NCBI RefSeq assembly: GCF_030687715.1
Contig: NZ_CP117445.1
Span: 4,081,501-4,145,500 of the forward strand
DNA: 64,000 nt
Reading direction: 5' to 3'
Source of the DNA: Pseudomonas sp. FP2196
Lineage (GTDB): Bacteria; Pseudomonadota; Gammaproteobacteria; Pseudomonadales; Pseudomonadaceae
Part shown: positions 1-7,805 of the stretch, piece by piece
Numbering within the stretch: position 1 is the stretch's first letter
Layout of the letters: every line of letters begins with the position of its first letter
Notes under the pieces: model-generated
Told to the model about the DNA's origin: nothing
The model's database searches: none
The model's input: only the letters and a program-made list of their open reading frames with translations
Program-made: the position numbers and the translations under genes

Positions 1-851
1 CGCAAGGAATATGCATCCGAAATCAATTGCTTTGAACCAGTATGGATCTTGAATCTTTCCAAAACACGAAATATCGAAAAATCGGCATCGACAGCTTTCT
101 TAAGAGCGGACCAAGCTGTCGTTATGTCTCTCCATTTTTTCCCCATACGGACGCGTGCGCGTTGAAGTTCATAAAACAGACTCATCTCATCATCAATCAG
201 CCGATATACCATGCTCATTTCCCTATCACTTGGTGATGAGGACCCATTACTTACCGCAAAAACAAATTTATCGTAGCCTTTTTCAACATTAACTTCGAGC
301 GCTACATCTCCACCGTTTTCCACATCACCTTTAACAAAAAAATCTCCGTGAAAAGGCGATGGTCCGATGCACTCGAAGGTCACCCCATTACTCACTCGCT
401 TAAACTCTCGCTCTAAAAACTCGCGCAACACTCGTACTGACTGAGAGGGCGAGTCGTTTTTAGAGCCCACACTCTCGACAAAAACAAGCGGACCATAATA
501 TTTGTTAAGCATTTGAACCTTGAAGTGCTCGACTCCAGAACGAAGATAATCTTCGGGCTCTGAAATCACTTCAGCCTGCACCCTACGAGGAATATACAAA
601 TCAAACTTTATAACCAGCAACTCAACATAGGGGGAATATGCACCACCAGACAACTCAGGTGGACTTTCGATTAATTCATATTCATAATCAAACTTCTCAT
701 AATACTTAACTTCGAGCTCGCTAACTGATGACAGTGAGTTCAGCGCGACTTTCACAGCCTCAACATACTCTGATTTCTTAAACTTAGACGGAACACCCGG
801 ATTATACCCAAAGTGAAAACAGCCAACACCAAATGCGCGAAGACTAGACAT
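1..851 (-). CDS. AT-rich hypothetical protein, 3' end cut by window edge
   Basis: Translating the minus strand from ATG at 851 gives 283 codons without a stop up to base 1, so the gene is real-sized and truncated at its C-terminus. The product starts MSSLRAFGVGCFHFGYNPG and is rich in Phe, Tyr and acidic residues, with no signal peptide or membrane segment. I recognise no family. Base composition is clearly lower in G+C than the neighbouring dusA (long A/T runs, codons such as AAA, TTT, AGT), which suggests horizontal acquisition. A weak GGA lies about 8 bases before the ATG; another ATG at 864 opens only a six-codon frame overlapping this start. The gene sits divergently beside dusA, a common island insertion target, so it may be the edge gene of an integrated element. 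Confidence 0.7.
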   Translation of the reverse strand, partial: MSSLRAFGVGCFHFGYNPGVPSKFKKSEYVEAVKVALNSLSSVSELEVKYYEKFDYEYELIESPPELSGGAYSPYVELLVIKFDLYIPRRVQAEVISEPEDYLRSGVEHFKVQMLNKYYGPLVFVESVGSKNDSPSQSVRVLREFLEREFKRVSNGVTFECIGPSPFHGDFFVKGDVENGGDVALEVNVEKGYDKFVFAVSNGSSSPSDREMSMVYRLIDDEMSLFYELQRARVRMGKKWRDITTAWSALKKAVDADFSIFRVLERFKIHTGSKQLISDAYSL

Positions 852-1107
852 ATTTTTGTTCCATCGCAATCCCTAGAGCATATAAATTACTAATTTGCCA
901 ACACTAAGTCTAGCGTTCTTCAATCTTTAAACTAATCGTAAGATTCCTCCTCACAACCGATGATTAATGTCTTGATCCCGGATTGAGCAGATGGATCTGC
1001 GTTAATCGTGCCGCCATTGATTTCAATTGCAAGACTCTTCTGAGCACTGCATCTCGTTCTGATAAACTCCCACCACCTCCCAGCCTCACCCAATCCAGAA
1101 CCGCCCA
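852..1107. other. AT-rich intergenic region upstream of dusA
   Basis: This is a divergent intergenic stretch between the AT-rich hypothetical gene and dusA. Composition shifts from AT-rich (852-960) to ordinary Pseudomonas composition by about 1050, so the boundary of a possible inserted element would lie here or just inside dusA. I see no clear integrase, tRNA or terminator. Confidence 0.4.
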
Positions 1108-2103
1108 ATGTCCCCTATTCCCGCCACACCCGCCCCACTCTCCCGCCGCTTCTCCGTCGCCCCCATGATGGATTGGACTGACCGCCATTGCCGTTTCTTC
1201 CTACGCCTCTTGTCGAAGAACGCCCTGCTCTACACCGAAATGGTCACCACCGGCGCGCTGCTCAACGGCGATCACGAGCGTTTCCTCCGTCACAACGAAG
1301 CCGAGCACCCTCTTGCCTTGCAGTTGGGCGGTAGCGTCCCTCTCGATCTGGCTGCCTGCGCCCGCATGGCCCAGGAGCACGGTTACGACGAGGTGAACCT
1401 GAACGTCGGCTGCCCAAGTGATCGTGTGCAGAACAACATGATCGGTGCGTGCCTGATGGGTCATCCGCAGTTGGTGGCGGATTGTGTGAAGGCGATGCGC
1501 GATGCGGTGTCGATTCCGGTGACGGTGAAGCATCGGATCGGGATTAATGGGCGGGACAGTTACGAGCAGTTGTGTGATTTCGTCGGGACGGTGCGGGATG
1601 CCGGGTGTACGAGTTTTACGGTGCATGCGCGGATTGCGATTCTGGAGGGGTTGTCGCCGAAGGAGAATCGCGACATTCCGCCGTTGCGCTATGACGTGGC
1701 GGCGCAGCTTAAGGCGGATTTTCCGGCGTTGGAGATTGTGCTGAACGGCGGGATCAAGACGATGGAGGCCTGCCATGAGCATTTGCAGACGTTCGACGGT
1801 GTGATGCTGGGGCGTGAGGCTTATCACAATCCGTATTTGCTGGCGGAGGTGGATCAGCAGTTGTTCGGCAGTTCGGCGCCGGTGATCAGTCGGGCCGAGG
1901 CGTTGGCGCAGTTGCGGCCTTATATCGCCGAGCATTTGTTGGCCGGCGGGTCGATGCACCACATCACACGGCATGTGCTGGGCCTGGGCACCGGGTTTCC
2001 CGGCGCGCGTAAATTCCGCCAGTTGTTGTCGGTGGATATTCACAAGGCGAAGGATCCGCTGGCGTTGCTGGATCAGGCGGCGGAGTTGCTTGAAGGCCGT
2101 TGA
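1108..2103 (+). CDS. dusA: tRNA-dihydrouridine(20/20a) synthase DusA
   Basis: This FMN enzyme reduces uridine to dihydrouridine in the D-loop of tRNA, using NADPH. The 331-residue TIM-barrel protein carries the Dus signatures: the FMN-binding segment SVAPMMDWTDRHCR near residues 16-29 and the catalytic cysteine in NLNVGCPSDRVQ (Cys102), followed by VKHRIGI and the phosphate-binding NGGIK and GREAYHNP. The segments GLSPKENR and REAYHNPYLL fit DusA rather than DusB or DusC. No strong ribosome site precedes ATG 1108, and ATG 1165 is a weaker alternative. The 5' part of dusA is a documented insertion site for prophages and islands (known for the family), and the AT-rich gene just upstream fits that; the gene itself is intact. 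Confidence 0.95.
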   Translation: MSPIPATPAPLSRRFSVAPMMDWTDRHCRFFLRLLSKNALLYTEMVTTGALLNGDHERFLRHNEAEHPLALQLGGSVPLDLAACARMAQEHGYDEVNLNVGCPSDRVQNNMIGACLMGHPQLVADCVKAMRDAVSIPVTVKHRIGINGRDSYEQLCDFVGTVRDAGCTSFTVHARIAILEGLSPKENRDIPPLRYDVAAQLKADFPALEIVLNGGIKTMEACHEHLQTFDGVMLGREAYHNPYLLAEVDQQLFGSSAPVISRAEALAQLRPYIAEHLLAGGSMHHITRHVLGLGTGFPGARKFRQLLSVDIHKAKDPLALLDQAAELLEGR

Positions 2104-2187
2104 TTGATGATTTGAATGTGCGGGCAGCGAATGAGCGCTGCCTGCTGATGTGTTGCTTTTGATGTACCGACAGGATGTCTTGTGTTT

Positions 2188-2562
2188 ATGCCCGCGTTTA
2201 CTTCTGTGTCATTCAAGCGATTCACCTTCCTCGCTCTACTCTCTACAGCTTCTGCAAGCGCCAATGCCCACTGCGATTTTTTATGCGGCGCGGGTGAGGA
2301 AAGCCCTCTACAGATTACTCAGTTCACCGGTTTGATGATTGCGACCACGGTGTTGTCGCCGTTCTATGCGACGTCGGAGGTCTCTGGGCTGAACAAACGT
2401 GTTTACTCGGTAGAGGAAATCGAAGCAGCGCGGTATTACCTCGCCAGCGACGGCATGCTGCAAGCCGCGTATTTCACCTCAGCCTTGCAGCGCTTTCGCG
2501 AGGCGTCGCCCGACAGCGAGTTAAACGACCTCGCCGTCGCCGCGTTGATCAGCCGTCAGTAA
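2188..2562 (+). CDS. DUF2388 small exported protein
   Basis: A 124-residue protein with a probable Sec signal peptide (hydrophobic stretch ending ASASANA before HCDF). The rest contains a helix-rich block, AARYYLASDG...ALQRFREASPDSELNDLAVAALIS, resembling the Pseudomonas DUF2388/TIGR02448 family of short periplasmic proteins of unknown function. ATG 2188 is preferred to GTG 2182 because AGGA lies about 11 bases upstream. Its stop abuts the stop of the convergent uppP gene with no spacer. Confidence 0.65.
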   Translation: MPAFTSVSFKRFTFLALLSTASASANAHCDFLCGAGEESPLQITQFTGLMIATTVLSPFYATSEVSGLNKRVYSVEEIEAARYYLASDGMLQAAYFTSALQRFREASPDSELNDLAVAALISRQ

Positions 2563-3396
2563 TCAGCCTGCCGCCGCTGCTGTCCAGTTGACCCAGCCAA
2601 ACTGCCACGTTGCCAGAATCAGCAAGCCAAATGCGATCCGATACCAGGCGAACGCGGCATAGCTGTGGTTGGCGATGAACTTGAGCAGGCCGCGCACGGC
2701 GATCATGGCGAAGATGAACGCCGTGACAAAACCGAGGGCGAAGACTGGCAGGTCGCTTTGTTCGAACAGGTCTCGGTACTTGTAGCCTGAGTACACGGCG
2801 GCGCCGACCATGGTCGGCATGGCGAGGAAGAACGAGAACTCGGTAGCGGCTTTGCGCGAGAGGCCGAACAGCAGGCCGCCGATGATGGTCGAGCCGGAGC
2901 GCGAGGTGCCCGGAATCATCGCCAGGCATTGTACGAAACCGATCTTCAGCGCGTCAGACCAACGCATGTCGTCGACATGATCGACGCTCACTACATGGCT
3001 GCGCTGTTCCGCCCACAACATGACGATGCCACCGACGACCAGCGCGACGGCAACGGTGATCGGATTGAACAGGTATTCATGGATCGCATCAGCGAACAGC
3101 ACGCCCAAAACCACCGCTGGAAGAAAGGCGATCAACAGGTTGAGGGTGAAGCGTTGTGCGTTGCGTTCGGTGGGCAGGCCTTTGACGATTTCGAAGATCT
3201 TCGGCCGGAACTCCCAGACCACCGCAAGAATGGCGCCCAGCTGAATAATGATGTTGAACGCCATGGCGCGTTCACCGCCGAATTCCAGCAAGTCGGCGAC
3301 GATAATCTGGTGGCCCGTACTTGAGATGGGCAGGAACTCGGTCAGGCCTTCTACCGCACCTAAAATCAACACCTGGAAAAAGGTCCAGAAATCCAT
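2563..3396 (-). CDS. uppP: Undecaprenyl-diphosphatase UppP (BacA)
   Basis: An integral membrane phosphatase that regenerates undecaprenyl phosphate, the lipid carrier for peptidoglycan, O-antigen and exopolysaccharide units. The 277-residue polytopic protein has both family signatures: [14 protein letters not shown] near residues 15-28 and [15 protein letters not shown] in the second half, which form the active site. A strong GGAGGA ribosome site lies just upstream of the ATG. It is transcribed away from the adjoining exopolysaccharide locus, which also depends on undecaprenyl carrier. Confidence 0.95.
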   Translation of the reverse strand: MDFWTFFQVLILGAVEGLTEFLPISSTGHQIIVADLLEFGGERAMAFNIIIQLGAILAVVWEFRPKIFEIVKGLPTERNAQRFTLNLLIAFLPAVVLGVLFADAIHEYLFNPITVAVALVVGGIVMLWAEQRSHVVSVDHVDDMRWSDALKIGFVQCLAMIPGTSRSGSTIIGGLLFGLSRKAATEFSFFLAMPTMVGAAVYSGYKYRDLFEQSDLPVFALGFVTAFIFAMIAVRGLLKFIANHSYAAFAWYRIAFGLLILATWQFGWVNWTAAAAG

Positions 3397-3622
3397 TAAT
3401 CCTCCGTCAGAGCGCTCATCGCGAGCGGCCCGTTAAACTGCACTCAGGAATTGAGTATCTGAAGTGAAACAATCGGTATATCGACACCCGTTGCCTGACT
3501 AGGCGACGCAGAATATGTCTTATCAAAAGACACACTCAAGCCATGTTAGTAATCGTCCGCCTACGAACTACTCGGGAAATATTTAGGCCTTTATATAGAA
3601 AAAAGTTGCGCACCCAATAAAG

Positions 3623-3638
3623 TGTGATCAATATCACA
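3623..3638. promoter_or_regulatory. CRP/Vfr-type binding site
   Basis: The sequence TGTGATCAATATCACA is an exact 16-base palindrome matching TGTGA-N6-TCACA, the consensus of CRP and of its Pseudomonas orthologue Vfr. It lies about 240 bases before the first EPS regulator and about 230 upstream of uppP, so either gene could be the target. An Anr/FNR site would have TTGAT arms; here the outer base is G, which favours Vfr. Confidence 0.6.
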
Positions 3639-3703
3639 TTCTCTTGGATGGCCAGACAGTGGCCAAAGGACATAAGCAAAGCTGTCGCATTGAGTTCAAA
3701 ATA

Positions 3704-3726
3704 GTGGCACAATTCCATATTGCCAC
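3704..3726. promoter_or_regulatory. GTGGCA-N11-TGCCAC inverted repeat
   Basis: A perfect 6-base inverted repeat with an 11-base spacer lies about 150 bases upstream of the first regulator gene. A related TGGCA-N3-TGCCA repeat lies upstream of the priming transferase gene (5773-5785). The half-site resembles those described for AmrZ-type repressors, but the factor cannot be named from sequence. Confidence 0.35.
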
Positions 3727-3875
3727 CATCTAACGACTAGTTCACACTCCCGAAAAAATCAACTAAAAGCCTGAAAAGCTTAATTATTGTTAGAAAACTC
3801 GGGAGCCACGTCTAAAAACTGCGCGAATGTTACCAATTGTCAGTCACAGATGAGAACCGGTGCTTTAACATCCCG

Positions 3876-4643
3876 ATGTCAGCACCTAATTCGAGTCAAT
3901 GCATGATGCTCTCAGGGAACTTGGCGACTAGAAGTCCGCGCCCGACAAACGACGAACCCGGTGTTCTTACTCTGGGCCGTACCCGTGGCGTGGCTGAACA
4001 TTTTAGAGCGCTGCTCGCCAAGCACGTGCGCACCGACATGGCGCTTGATGCCAATTCGTACACTAGCTCATATAAGCAGAATGAACACTCTGGTTCATAT
4101 CGGGCCATCTTCATTGTGATCGACAGCCCACAAGCCCTTGAAGACAATCTTGCGCTGGTGGAGAACCTGCGCACCGATAACTTGAAGCCCATCATTTGCG
4201 CGGTCATCACTGGTCGCGGCGCCTTTAACAAGATCAAGTATTTTCTTGCCGGGGCGGACTTTTGTATCAAGCTCAATACCCTTTCCGACGAAGGTGCCGA
4301 GTTGCTTGCCGAGTTCTTCAACAGTGAAGAATGGCAAAGAGATATCAATCTGACGCTCGACCCTACTCGTATCTGTCTGATGAGCACCAGCAAGAAGCTG
4401 GATATCTCTTTCGCTGAAATGAAGATCCTGGAAGCGTTTGCGCAAACCGGCAACCACATCCTCAGCCATGATGAAATTGCCAACATCATGGGGCTCAATA
4501 CCAATTTCTACGACCCAAGGGCGCTGGAGAAATCAATCAGCCGCTTGCGTGGAAAAATCAAGGACATGTATGGTACAAACGCGATTCAGAGTATCCGCGG
4601 CTATGGCTATCGCCTGATGCGCGGTCTGATATCGACTGCCTGA
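3876..4643 (+). CDS. OmpR-like winged-helix regulator with atypical receiver
   Basis: A transcription factor with a clear OmpR/PhoB-type C-terminal winged helix: KLDISFAEMKILEAFAQTG, then ISRLRGKIKDMYG and the closing IRGYGYRL wing. The N-terminal half looks like a degenerate receiver. FIVIDSP sits where the phospho-accepting Asp would be and GADFCIKL where GADDYLVKP normally is, but the acidic pair at the first strand is missing, so control by phosphorylation is doubtful. ATG 3876 is chosen tentatively; TTG 3837 and ATG 3903/3906 are in frame and none has a good ribosome site. No histidine kinase is adjacent. Its place at the head of the EPS locus suggests a pathway-specific regulator. Confidence 0.75.
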   Translation: MSAPNSSQCMMLSGNLATRSPRPTNDEPGVLTLGRTRGVAEHFRALLAKHVRTDMALDANSYTSSYKQNEHSGSYRAIFIVIDSPQALEDNLALVENLRTDNLKPIICAVITGRGAFNKIKYFLAGADFCIKLNTLSDEGAELLAEFFNSEEWQRDINLTLDPTRICLMSTSKKLDISFAEMKILEAFAQTGNHILSHDEIANIMGLNTNFYDPRALEKSISRLRGKIKDMYGTNAIQSIRGYGYRLMRGLISTA

Positions 4644-4914
4644 CTCAAGGGCAGCCACCCTTTTGCATGCTTACGAAGGATCGTCTGATGCAGCCATATA
4701 GCTCTAGTTCTACTTCACGCCTACCAATAAAAAAGCGATTGAATGAGCGCGCCAACATAACAATAAACTTAACAACATAGCAGCAGAACGAGTGGAACTT
4801 ATCGAGGGCCATTTTCGGGCCCAGACCCTGCCTGTCGATTACTTCCAAGGAAGTCATTGCTCGCCTGCCGATTTACCTTTTAGCCAATTTTGGTACGCAG
4901 TTAAGGAGAGAGAC
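4644..4914. other. Intergenic region between the two regulators
   Basis: This is an AT-rich stretch with no recognisable terminator. In-frame codons upstream of the second regulator start (from 4792) lack a ribosome site, whereas AAGGAGAG at 4903-4910 sits correctly for ATG 4915. Confidence 0.4.
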
Positions 4915-5574
4915 ATGGAAACTAGTACAACCCTCCCCAGAAAATATTTTGTCGTCGTGACTCACAGTACAACGTCGCAGCGTGAGCTTGAGAGCATTCT
5001 GTCCAGCGAACGATTCAATTCGTTTGGCACGTCTCAGGCGCAAATGTTTATTGAAGGTGCTACTTCGCCCTCTTCCGCCCCCGTGCTGATGGAGTTCACT
5101 TACCCAAGCGGCACCCGTAAAAATGTCGCTCGCACAATTGAACATGACACCCAGCGTATATTGGCCACGCTTGAGTCTGAATGGCTGGCCGCTCAATCGG
5201 CGACTCCGTTTCGCAGCACTCCAGTAATAACCGCTGAAGCCGGCAACCCGCCTCCCGCTCTCGACAGTGCCGCTCCTTACACTGAGACCTGGCACCTCGA
5301 CAATGATCAAGGCGCATTGATCAAAGAAGACGTGGAGATCAGTCTCACCGGGCTCGAAACTGCACTGGTCAGAAAAATGCTGCACCACGAAGAGCGTGTA
5401 GTCAGCCGCGACGAGTTGATCCTCAGCATCGGCCGAGAGCCGGAGCAATATCGCGGGCTGGAGATGTGCCTGAGTCGCCTGCAAGACAAATTCAAAAGCG
5501 CCAGTAAGGGTGAGCGACTGTTCCGCGCTGTAAGAAACCGCGGCTACTGCCTCATTCAAGAAATCGTGGCTTAA
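4915..5574 (+). CDS. Second OmpR-like winged-helix regulator, receiver lost
   Basis: A 219-residue protein whose last 80 residues form an OmpR-type winged helix: EDVEISLTGLETALVRKMLHHEERVVSRDEL, LSRLQDKFKS and a terminal RAVRNRGYCLI wing. The N-terminal 110 residues (YFVVVTHSTTSQRELESIL...) show only a first receiver-like strand; there is no identifiable phospho-Asp or Lys-Pro motif, so this is probably not a normal response regulator. The start is fixed by a strong AAGGAG ribosome site 5-12 bases upstream of ATG 4915. With the previous gene it forms a tandem pair of related but diverged regulators preceding the priming transferase. I infer control of the EPS genes. Confidence 0.75.
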   Translation: METSTTLPRKYFVVVTHSTTSQRELESILSSERFNSFGTSQAQMFIEGATSPSSAPVLMEFTYPSGTRKNVARTIEHDTQRILATLESEWLAAQSATPFRSTPVITAEAGNPPPALDSAAPYTETWHLDNDQGALIKEDVEISLTGLETALVRKMLHHEERVVSRDELILSIGREPEQYRGLEMCLSRLQDKFKSASKGERLFRAVRNRGYCLIQEIVA

Positions 5575-5962
5575 AGACAGCGATATCTGCGAACACATCA
5601 AACAGAAAACAGTGCGACTACAAAAACAACAAGAGCACTCTGTTTGGCTTCACCTCCCTTGATTAATAAAATCCCTGCCTCCACCCATCAAACAGTAACA
5701 AATACCCCCTCGATTATTCACCCCCTTCTCTGCGACCTTTTCTAACACCCTAATATTTAATTATTAAAAAGTTGGCATTGTGCCATCTTGTTAGAACTCG
5801 TCAGACACCATTCCCGGCAATAACTTAGTCTATTGACTGACGACAGTTCGGCATATCGGCGTTGTTACCTCAGGACACTCGTTAAAACAAAAACAATAAC
5901 TCTGACTAACAACTCGGCTTTCAACTGTTGAAACCTGAATGGACGTCTTTTGGGGATATCGT
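5575..5962. other. AT-rich promoter region of the priming transferase
   Basis: About 390 bases without a gene. It contains CTAACA at 5742-5747 and 5906-5911, TGTTAG at 5789-5794, and a TGGCA-TTG-TGCCA palindrome at 5773-5785. The composition (runs of A/T around 5750-5770) differs strongly from the flanking coding DNA. No confident -35/-10 pair can be fixed by eye. Confidence 0.5.
5773..5785. promoter_or_regulatory. TGGCA-N3-TGCCA palindrome
   Basis: A perfect 5-base inverted repeat, TGGCATTGTGCCA, immediately precedes a TGTTAG element (5789-5794), about 180 bases upstream of the priming transferase. It resembles the inverted repeat at 3704-3726 with a shorter spacer, so both may be sites of one regulator. 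Confidence 0.35.
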
Positions 5963-7357
5963 ATGGATCTTTCTCTCAGTATCAATCGAAGCACGGGCCT
6001 CAAGGGACTGACCTTTTGGGGCCAATGGGCGCTGGCACAGGGATTTATCGTTGCTCTGTTGTTTGTACTGGCCGAGCAGCACACCGGTACGGTCGCGTTC
6101 TACTACCGAATGTGCGCAACGCTGGCGGTACTGGCTTCGGTGCCGGCTTATACGTTCAGTGGTGTGTATCGCAAACGCGATAACTATCTGACGGGGTTGG
6201 GTCGCCTGTTCATGGGCTGGTCCATGACCATGGCGGCGCTGGCGTGCATCGCGTTTATCTGCAAGGCCGATGAGCTGTTTTCCCGACAGGTGATTCTCAG
6301 CTGGGCGGTGTATGGCTTCCTCGGACAGGCGCTGTTGTATGCACCGTTGCATGCGTTTTCGAAGTTCTATCAGCGTTCACGTAAAAGCGAGCACAAGACC
6401 CTGATCGTTGGTACGGGTGAGCTGGCGCTGGGCCTGGCGAAGAAGCTGAGCCAGATCGAGAACCTGCCACTGGTAGGTTTGATCAGTAACGGTAGCGTGC
6501 CTGCGCTGGAGTCGGATGCCCCGCGCATCGTCGGTGCTCAGGAACAGTTGCTGGAGCTGATCAAGGCCCACGACATCCGCCGTTTGTACATCACCCTGCC
6601 CCTGTCGGAAGCGGCAAAAATCGAAGCGATGTATGTCGATTTGCTCGGTGCCAACGTCGATGTGGTATGGGTGCCGGACTTGAACAGCCTGACGCTGCTC
6701 AATCACTCGGTTAAAGTCGTGGACGGCCTGCCGGCGATCTACCTGAACGAAAGCCCGCTGACCAGCCGCCCGACCGCTGCCCTGAGCAAAAGCCTGGTGG
6801 AGAAAGCCGTGGCGCTGCTGGCGATCATTATGTTGAGTCCGGTGTTGGCGATCATTGCCCTGGCGGTGAAGATCAACTCGCCAGGCCCGGTGTTCTTCAA
6901 GCAGGATCGCCACGGCTGGAACGGCAAGGTGATTCAGGTCTGGAAATTCCGCTCGATGCGTGTGCACGATGACAAAGACGTCAAACAGGCCAGCCGCAAC
7001 GACTCGCGCATCACCCCTGTTGGCCGGTTCATCCGCCGCACTTCGCTGGATGAGTTGCCGCAACTGTTCAACGTGCTGCAAGGGCACATGGCCCTGGTTG
7101 GCCCACGTCCGCATGCCGTCGCGCATAACCATTTCTACTCGGGGAAAATCCTCGCTTACATGGCGCGTCACCGGATTAAACCGGGCATTACCGGGCTGGC
7201 TCAAATCAGCGGCTGCCGCGGTGAGACGGACACCATCGACAAGATGCAGAAGCGTGTCGAGATTGATCTGCAGTACATCAATAGCTGGTCGCTGTGGCTG
7301 GACTTGAAGATCCTGGTGAAGACACCGTTTACGTTGCTGTCGAAGGATATTTACTGA
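5963..7357 (+). CDS. Undecaprenyl-phosphate sugar-1-phosphate transferase (priming enzyme)
   Basis: A polyprenyl-phosphate hexose-1-phosphate transferase of the WcaJ/PslA type that starts repeat-unit synthesis on undecaprenyl phosphate at the inner membrane. The N-terminal half has about four hydrophobic segments, then a CoA-binding/Rossmann-like region (TLIVGTGELALGLAKKL). The C-terminal half is the bacterial sugar-transferase domain: a membrane segment, then GPVFFKQDRHG, VWKFRSMR, RRTSLDELPQLFNVLQG, MALVGPRPH and RIKPGITGLAQISG. ATG 5963 is chosen because GGGGAT lies six bases upstream; ATG 5939 in frame has no ribosome site. It is the only such enzyme in the locus. The sugar, likely glucose or galactose, cannot be read from the sequence. 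Confidence 0.9.
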   Translation: MDLSLSINRSTGLKGLTFWGQWALAQGFIVALLFVLAEQHTGTVAFYYRMCATLAVLASVPAYTFSGVYRKRDNYLTGLGRLFMGWSMTMAALACIAFICKADELFSRQVILSWAVYGFLGQALLYAPLHAFSKFYQRSRKSEHKTLIVGTGELALGLAKKLSQIENLPLVGLISNGSVPALESDAPRIVGAQEQLLELIKAHDIRRLYITLPLSEAAKIEAMYVDLLGANVDVVWVPDLNSLTLLNHSVKVVDGLPAIYLNESPLTSRPTAALSKSLVEKAVALLAIIMLSPVLAIIALAVKINSPGPVFFKQDRHGWNGKVIQVWKFRSMRVHDDKDVKQASRNDSRITPVGRFIRRTSLDELPQLFNVLQGHMALVGPRPHAVAHNHFYSGKILAYMARHRIKPGITGLAQISGCRGETDTIDKMQKRVEIDLQYINSWSLWLDLKILVKTPFTLLSKDIY

Positions 7358-7385
7358 GGTTCAGCATTACGCAAGGCAACACCGC

Positions 7386-7409
7386 AAGGGGACGAAAGTC
7401 CCCTTTTTT
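7386..7409 (+). terminator. Rho-independent terminator after priming transferase
   Basis: AAGGGGAC, loop GAAA, GTCCCCTT, then a run of T. The hairpin is a perfect 8-base stem 29 bases after the stop codon. Confidence 0.9.
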
Positions 7410-7436
7410 GTGCTTGGGATTTGAGGTGACGAATGA

Positions 7437-7583
7437 ACCCTGTGGCAGCTGGCTTGTAACTGGATTTGGGGGTCGCCATTGAAACCTGTGGGAGCTGGCT
7501 TGCCAGCGATAGCGTCAGGTCAGTCAACATTGATGCTGAATGTGCCGCCGTCATCGCTGGCAAGCCAGCTTCCACAGGGTTTT
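7437..7583. repeat. REP-type repeats (GTGGGAGCTGGCTTGCCAGCGAT family)
   Basis: A degenerate single copy at about 7437-7460 is followed by a pair of copies in opposite orientation (about 7485-7510 and 7553-7579, the second reading ATCGCTGGCAAGCCAGCTTCCACAG). This is the arrangement of a REP doublet or REPIN of fluorescent Pseudomonas. The sequence carries no gene. Confidence 0.8.
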
Positions 7584-7620
7584 ACGCTGAATCGGGACTT
7601 AAGGTTCGCCCCATGACCAA

Positions 7621-7711
7621 TGTAGGAGTGAGCCTGCTCGCGATGGCGGTGTGTCAGGCGAGGTTGATGTCGGCTGGTCTGGCGCTATCGCGAGCAGGCT
7701 CACTCCTACAG
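7621..7711. repeat. REP doublet (TGTAGGAGTGAGCCTGCTCGCGAT family)
   Basis: TGTAGGAGTGAGCCTGCTCG at about 7621 is mirrored by CGAGCAGGCTCACTCCTACA ending at about 7710, separated by some 40 bases. A second REP family therefore stands directly beside the first in the same convergent gap. Confidence 0.8.
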
Positions 7712-7754
7712 GGATCTGTGGTGGCCGGGATTTTGGGGATGACACATGACTGGT

Positions 7755-7785
7755 GTGGGGAGCCGGCGAGCCAGCTCCCCACAGG
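7755..7785. repeat. Short REP-like palindrome
   Basis: GTGGGGAGCCGGCGAGCCAGCTCCCCAC is a single self-complementary REP-like unit just before the end of the YjbH-like gene. It could also fold as a transcription-stopping hairpin but lacks a T run. Confidence 0.6.
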
Positions 7786-7805
7786 GATTGAAGGTGAACG
7801 CTGAG

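Larger units (their letters stand above)
3397..3875. other. AT-rich divergent control region of the EPS locus
   Basis: This stretch of about 480 bases separates uppP from the first EPS regulator and is far richer in A+T than the flanking genes. It holds a perfect CRP/Vfr-type palindrome (3623-3638), a GTGGCA/TGCCAC inverted repeat (3704-3726) and a TGTTAG element (3788-3793). A 60-codon frame at 3536-3718 on the minus strand lacks a ribosome site and is not counted as a gene. Confidence 0.6.

Noticed and set aside
42..236. 64-codon plus-strand frame in the AT-rich left end
   Set aside because: It lies inside the longer minus-strand gene that is open from 851 to the window edge and has no ribosome site.
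846..864. Six-codon frame MEQKYV overlapping the start of the left-edge gene
   Set aside because: It has AGGG upstream, but it is too short to separate from chance and may simply mark an alternative start region.
3536..3718. 60-codon minus-strand frame in the uppP-EPS gap
   Set aside because: No ribosome site, and it spans the CRP/Vfr palindrome and an inverted repeat, so it is control DNA.
5770..5800. Possible sigma-54 promoter around TTGGCATTGTGCC
   Set aside because: No GG-N10-GC spacing can be found on either strand.
7294..7804. Several 60-110 codon frames in the gap after the priming transferase
   Set aside because: They run through REP repeats and a terminator, with no ribosome site or family motif.
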